Shown here: piece after piece, positions 62,318-64,000 of the stretch | Layout of the letters: each line of letters opens with the position of its first letter | How positions within the stretch are numbered: position 1 is the stretch's first letter | From: Methylophaga sp. | GTDB taxonomy: Bacteria > Pseudomonadota > Gammaproteobacteria > Nitrosococcales > Methylophagaceae | Length of the DNA stretch: 64,000 nt | NCBI GenBank assembly: GCA_020831825.1 | Contig: JAFIFW010000005.1 | Span: 248,001 to 312,000, forward strand | Direction of reading: 5' to 3' | Position numbers and translations under genes: made by a program | The notes under the pieces: model-generated | Seen by the model: the letters and a program-made list of their open reading frames with translations, nothing else | Told to the model about the DNA's origin: nothing | Database searches by the model: none

Positions 62318-64000
62318 ATGGCCGGTCATATTCCCCCACAGTTTATTGACGAGCTCCTGGCTCGAGTTGACATCGTTGATGTTATCGACGCGCGGGTACC
62401 GCTCAAAAAGGCCGGCAAAAACCTGCATGCCTGCTGCCCTTTTCACAATGAAAAAACCCCCTCCTTTACGGTAAGCCCTGACAAACAGTTTTATCACTGC
62501 TTTGGTTGTGGTGCCCACGGAACAGCGGTCGGCTTTCTGATGGAGTATGACCACCTGAGCTTTCCTGAAGCCGTTCAGGAGCTTGCAGATATGGTCGGCA
62601 TGCAAGTGCCCGCGAGTCAGCAGGTGAAACAGAATCCGGCGACTCAGAGTCTTTACGACCTGATGGAAAAAGTCAGTCAGTATTACAAGCATCAACTACT
62701 CAATCACCCACAACGACAGGTTTTTGTTGATTACCTGAAGCAGCGAGGTCTCAGTTCTCAGACTATCGATCAATTTGATATCGGTATGGCCCCTGACGGC
62801 TGGGATAATGTATTGCGTACCTTTGGCGGCAATCAGCAGATGCAACAGCAGTTATTGCAAGGCGGACTGCTGATCGATAACGAAAAAGGCCGTGTTTACG
62901 ACCGTTTTCGCAAACGACTGATGTTTCCAATTCGCGATCATCGTGGCCGGGTAATTGGCTTTGGTGGCCGTGTCATCGATCCGGAAGATACACCCAAATA
63001 CCTCAACTCGCCGGAAACACCGATATTCCACAAAGGCACTGAGCTTTACGGATTGTTTCGTGCACGCAAAAGCAATCGTCGTTTACAACGTGTGGTTATC
63101 GTTGAGGGCTATATGGATGTGGTGGCACTGGCCCAGCACGGCGTTAATAACGCGGTTGCCACATTGGGAACTGCGACCACCGCAGACCATCTCAGAAAAT
63201 TGCTGAGGGCCGCACCTGAGGTTGTCTTTTGTTTTGATGGTGATCGCGCTGGTCGAGATGCCGCATGGCGCGCAGCAGAAAATGCCCTACCTCTGCTGGG
63301 TGGAAACCATGAACTCAAGTTCTGTTTTTTGCCTGACGGCGAGGATCCGGATAGTCTCGTCAATTCGCAGGGGGGGGATGCCTTCAATCAACTGATTGAA
63401 AATGCACAGAGTTTTTCCGACTTTTTCTTTAATCAATTGCTGGCACAGGTGGATGCCAATTCAATTGATGGTCGGGCTCGTATGATTGAGTTGGCAAAAC
63501 CACACCTGAAACAAATTCCCGGCGGCGTCTACCGCGATATGATCGAGCAGCGTCTGGCTGAGTTGGCAAAAACAACGGTTGCCACCCTGAATAAGCACAT
63601 AGAACCCGCTAGTCAGCCGCCTTCAGGCAGAAAAACAGTCTCAGCCAGCAAGAAAACCACAAGCTACTCACCGGTGCGAATGGCGGTGACGATTCTTCTG
63701 CAGTATCCCAAGCTGGCAGAACAAGCAACAGACTTGTCTTCACTGAAGAATCTCGACATAGCGGGCGTCAATGTGCTGATAGCACTGCTTGAAACTTTAC
63801 ACGAGCACCCCCATCTAACAACAGCAGCGTTGATGGAACGCTGGCGAGATACCGAGCATGCCGCTCATCTGAGGCGATTGGCTGTAGAGCCATTGGCGTT
63901 GTCTGAGGCTGCATTGCAACACGAATTGAAAGGTATCCTTGAACGGCTGTCCAAACAGGCCGCAGCAGAACGATTGAAATACCTGACCAGCAAACCTTTC
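62318..64000 (+). CDS. dnaG: DNA primase DnaG, C-terminal end outside the window
   Basis: 561 codons are visible in one open frame that runs off the right edge, so the last few tens of residues are missing. The N-terminal zinc finger has HACCPFHNEKTPSF with FYHCFGCGAHG (CHC2 type). The RNA-polymerase domain follows (GRVIGFGGRVI, PKYLNSPETPIFHKG), with the TOPRIM site VVIVEGYMDVVAL and FDGDRAGRDAAW, and then DGEDPDSLV. From about residue 440 the linker leads to the helicase-binding domain. It makes RNA primers at the fork. It is preceded by rpsU and yqeY. An eight-G run lies at codon 351. Confidence 0.97.
   Translation, partial: MAGHIPPQFIDELLARVDIVDVIDARVPLKKAGKNLHACCPFHNEKTPSFTVSPDKQFYHCFGCGAHGTAVGFLMEYDHLSFPEAVQELADMVGMQVPASQQVKQNPATQSLYDLMEKVSQYYKHQLLNHPQRQVFVDYLKQRGLSSQTIDQFDIGMAPDGWDNVLRTFGGNQQMQQQLLQGGLLIDNEKGRVYDRFRKRLMFPIRDHRGRVIGFGGRVIDPEDTPKYLNSPETPIFHKGTELYGLFRARKSNRRLQRVVIVEGYMDVVALAQHGVNNAVATLGTATTADHLRKLLRAAPEVVFCFDGDRAGRDAAWRAAENALPLLGGNHELKFCFLPDGEDPDSLVNSQGGDAFNQLIENAQSFSDFFFNQLLAQVDANSIDGRARMIELAKPHLKQIPGGVYRDMIEQRLAELAKTTVATLNKHIEPASQPPSGRKTVSASKKTTSYSPVRMAVTILLQYPKLAEQATDLSSLKNLDIAGVNVLIALLETLHEHPHLTTAALMERWRDTEHAAHLRRLAVEPLALSEAALQHELKGILERLSKQAAAERLKYLTSKPF

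Overview
The window reads as a chromosome segment of a methylotrophic gammaproteobacterium, most likely Methylophaga or a close relative. The main reason is a four-gene formyltransferase/hydrolase operon (fhcBADC, 10.2-14.8 kb) together with a second cluster for making the matching C1 cofactors (flavoprotein, DHPS-like protein, DUF447 protein and mfnB; 41.0-44.3 kb). Both belong to the tetrahydromethanopterin/methanofuran formaldehyde-oxidation route. The housekeeping genes (hisBHAFIE-hinT-tatABC, FNR, OxyR, MetE/MetR, SecB, GrxC, GpmI, EnvC, FolA, rpsU-dnaG) are of gammaproteobacterial type. I saw no insertion sequence, prophage, CRISPR array, tRNA or rRNA.

Layout. 0-21.5 kb: every intact gene is on the minus strand: a partial glycosyltransferase, a small periplasmic protein, an AI-2E-type permease, lipocalin and MgtE, an ABC/HlyD export unit, fbp, the fhc operon, a SPOR protein, argS, priA and a Na/Pi-cotransporter homologue. 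Three decayed genes lie in the first half: an RND efflux fragment, a dienelactone hydrolase with an internal deletion and a pentanucleotide array, and (at 22.2 kb) a possible EAL-domain tail. 21.5-28.7 kb: folA, a small DNA-binding-type protein, a gene-poor stretch with a perfect CRP-like palindrome, an odd acidic small protein with a pentapeptide-repeat protein, then the tat/his operon. 28.7-41 kb: fnr with an FNR box before ompW, murJ, a Sco protein, oxyR opposite rubredoxin and its reductase, recF-gyrB, a cytochrome b561 and a type II NADH dehydrogenase. 41-44.3 kb: cofactor cluster. 44.4-53 kb: metE/metR, a double-receiver protein, yajL, a ctpA-type protease, envC and gpmI. 53-59.7 kb: an ArsR regulator, a rhodanese, grxC, secB, gpsA, an unknown lipoprotein, midA and the pterin genes folM, folK and folB. 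59.8-64 kb: plsY, tsaD, rpsU, yqeY and the start of dnaG, which runs off the end.

The genes connect as follows. The 41-44 kb genes plausibly supply methanofuran-type and methanopterin-type cofactors to the Fhc complex, which releases formate from formyl-cofactor. fbp and gpmI serve sugar-phosphate metabolism. FNR and OxyR provide oxygen and peroxide sensing next to likely targets. The most striking non-coding signal is the priA/Na-Pi gap (19.56-19.80 kb). It has three perfect DnaA boxes, two near matches and an AT-rich flank, beside a change in gene-strand bias, while recF-gyrB lies without dnaA-dnaN in front of it. I propose the gap as a candidate chromosomal origin.
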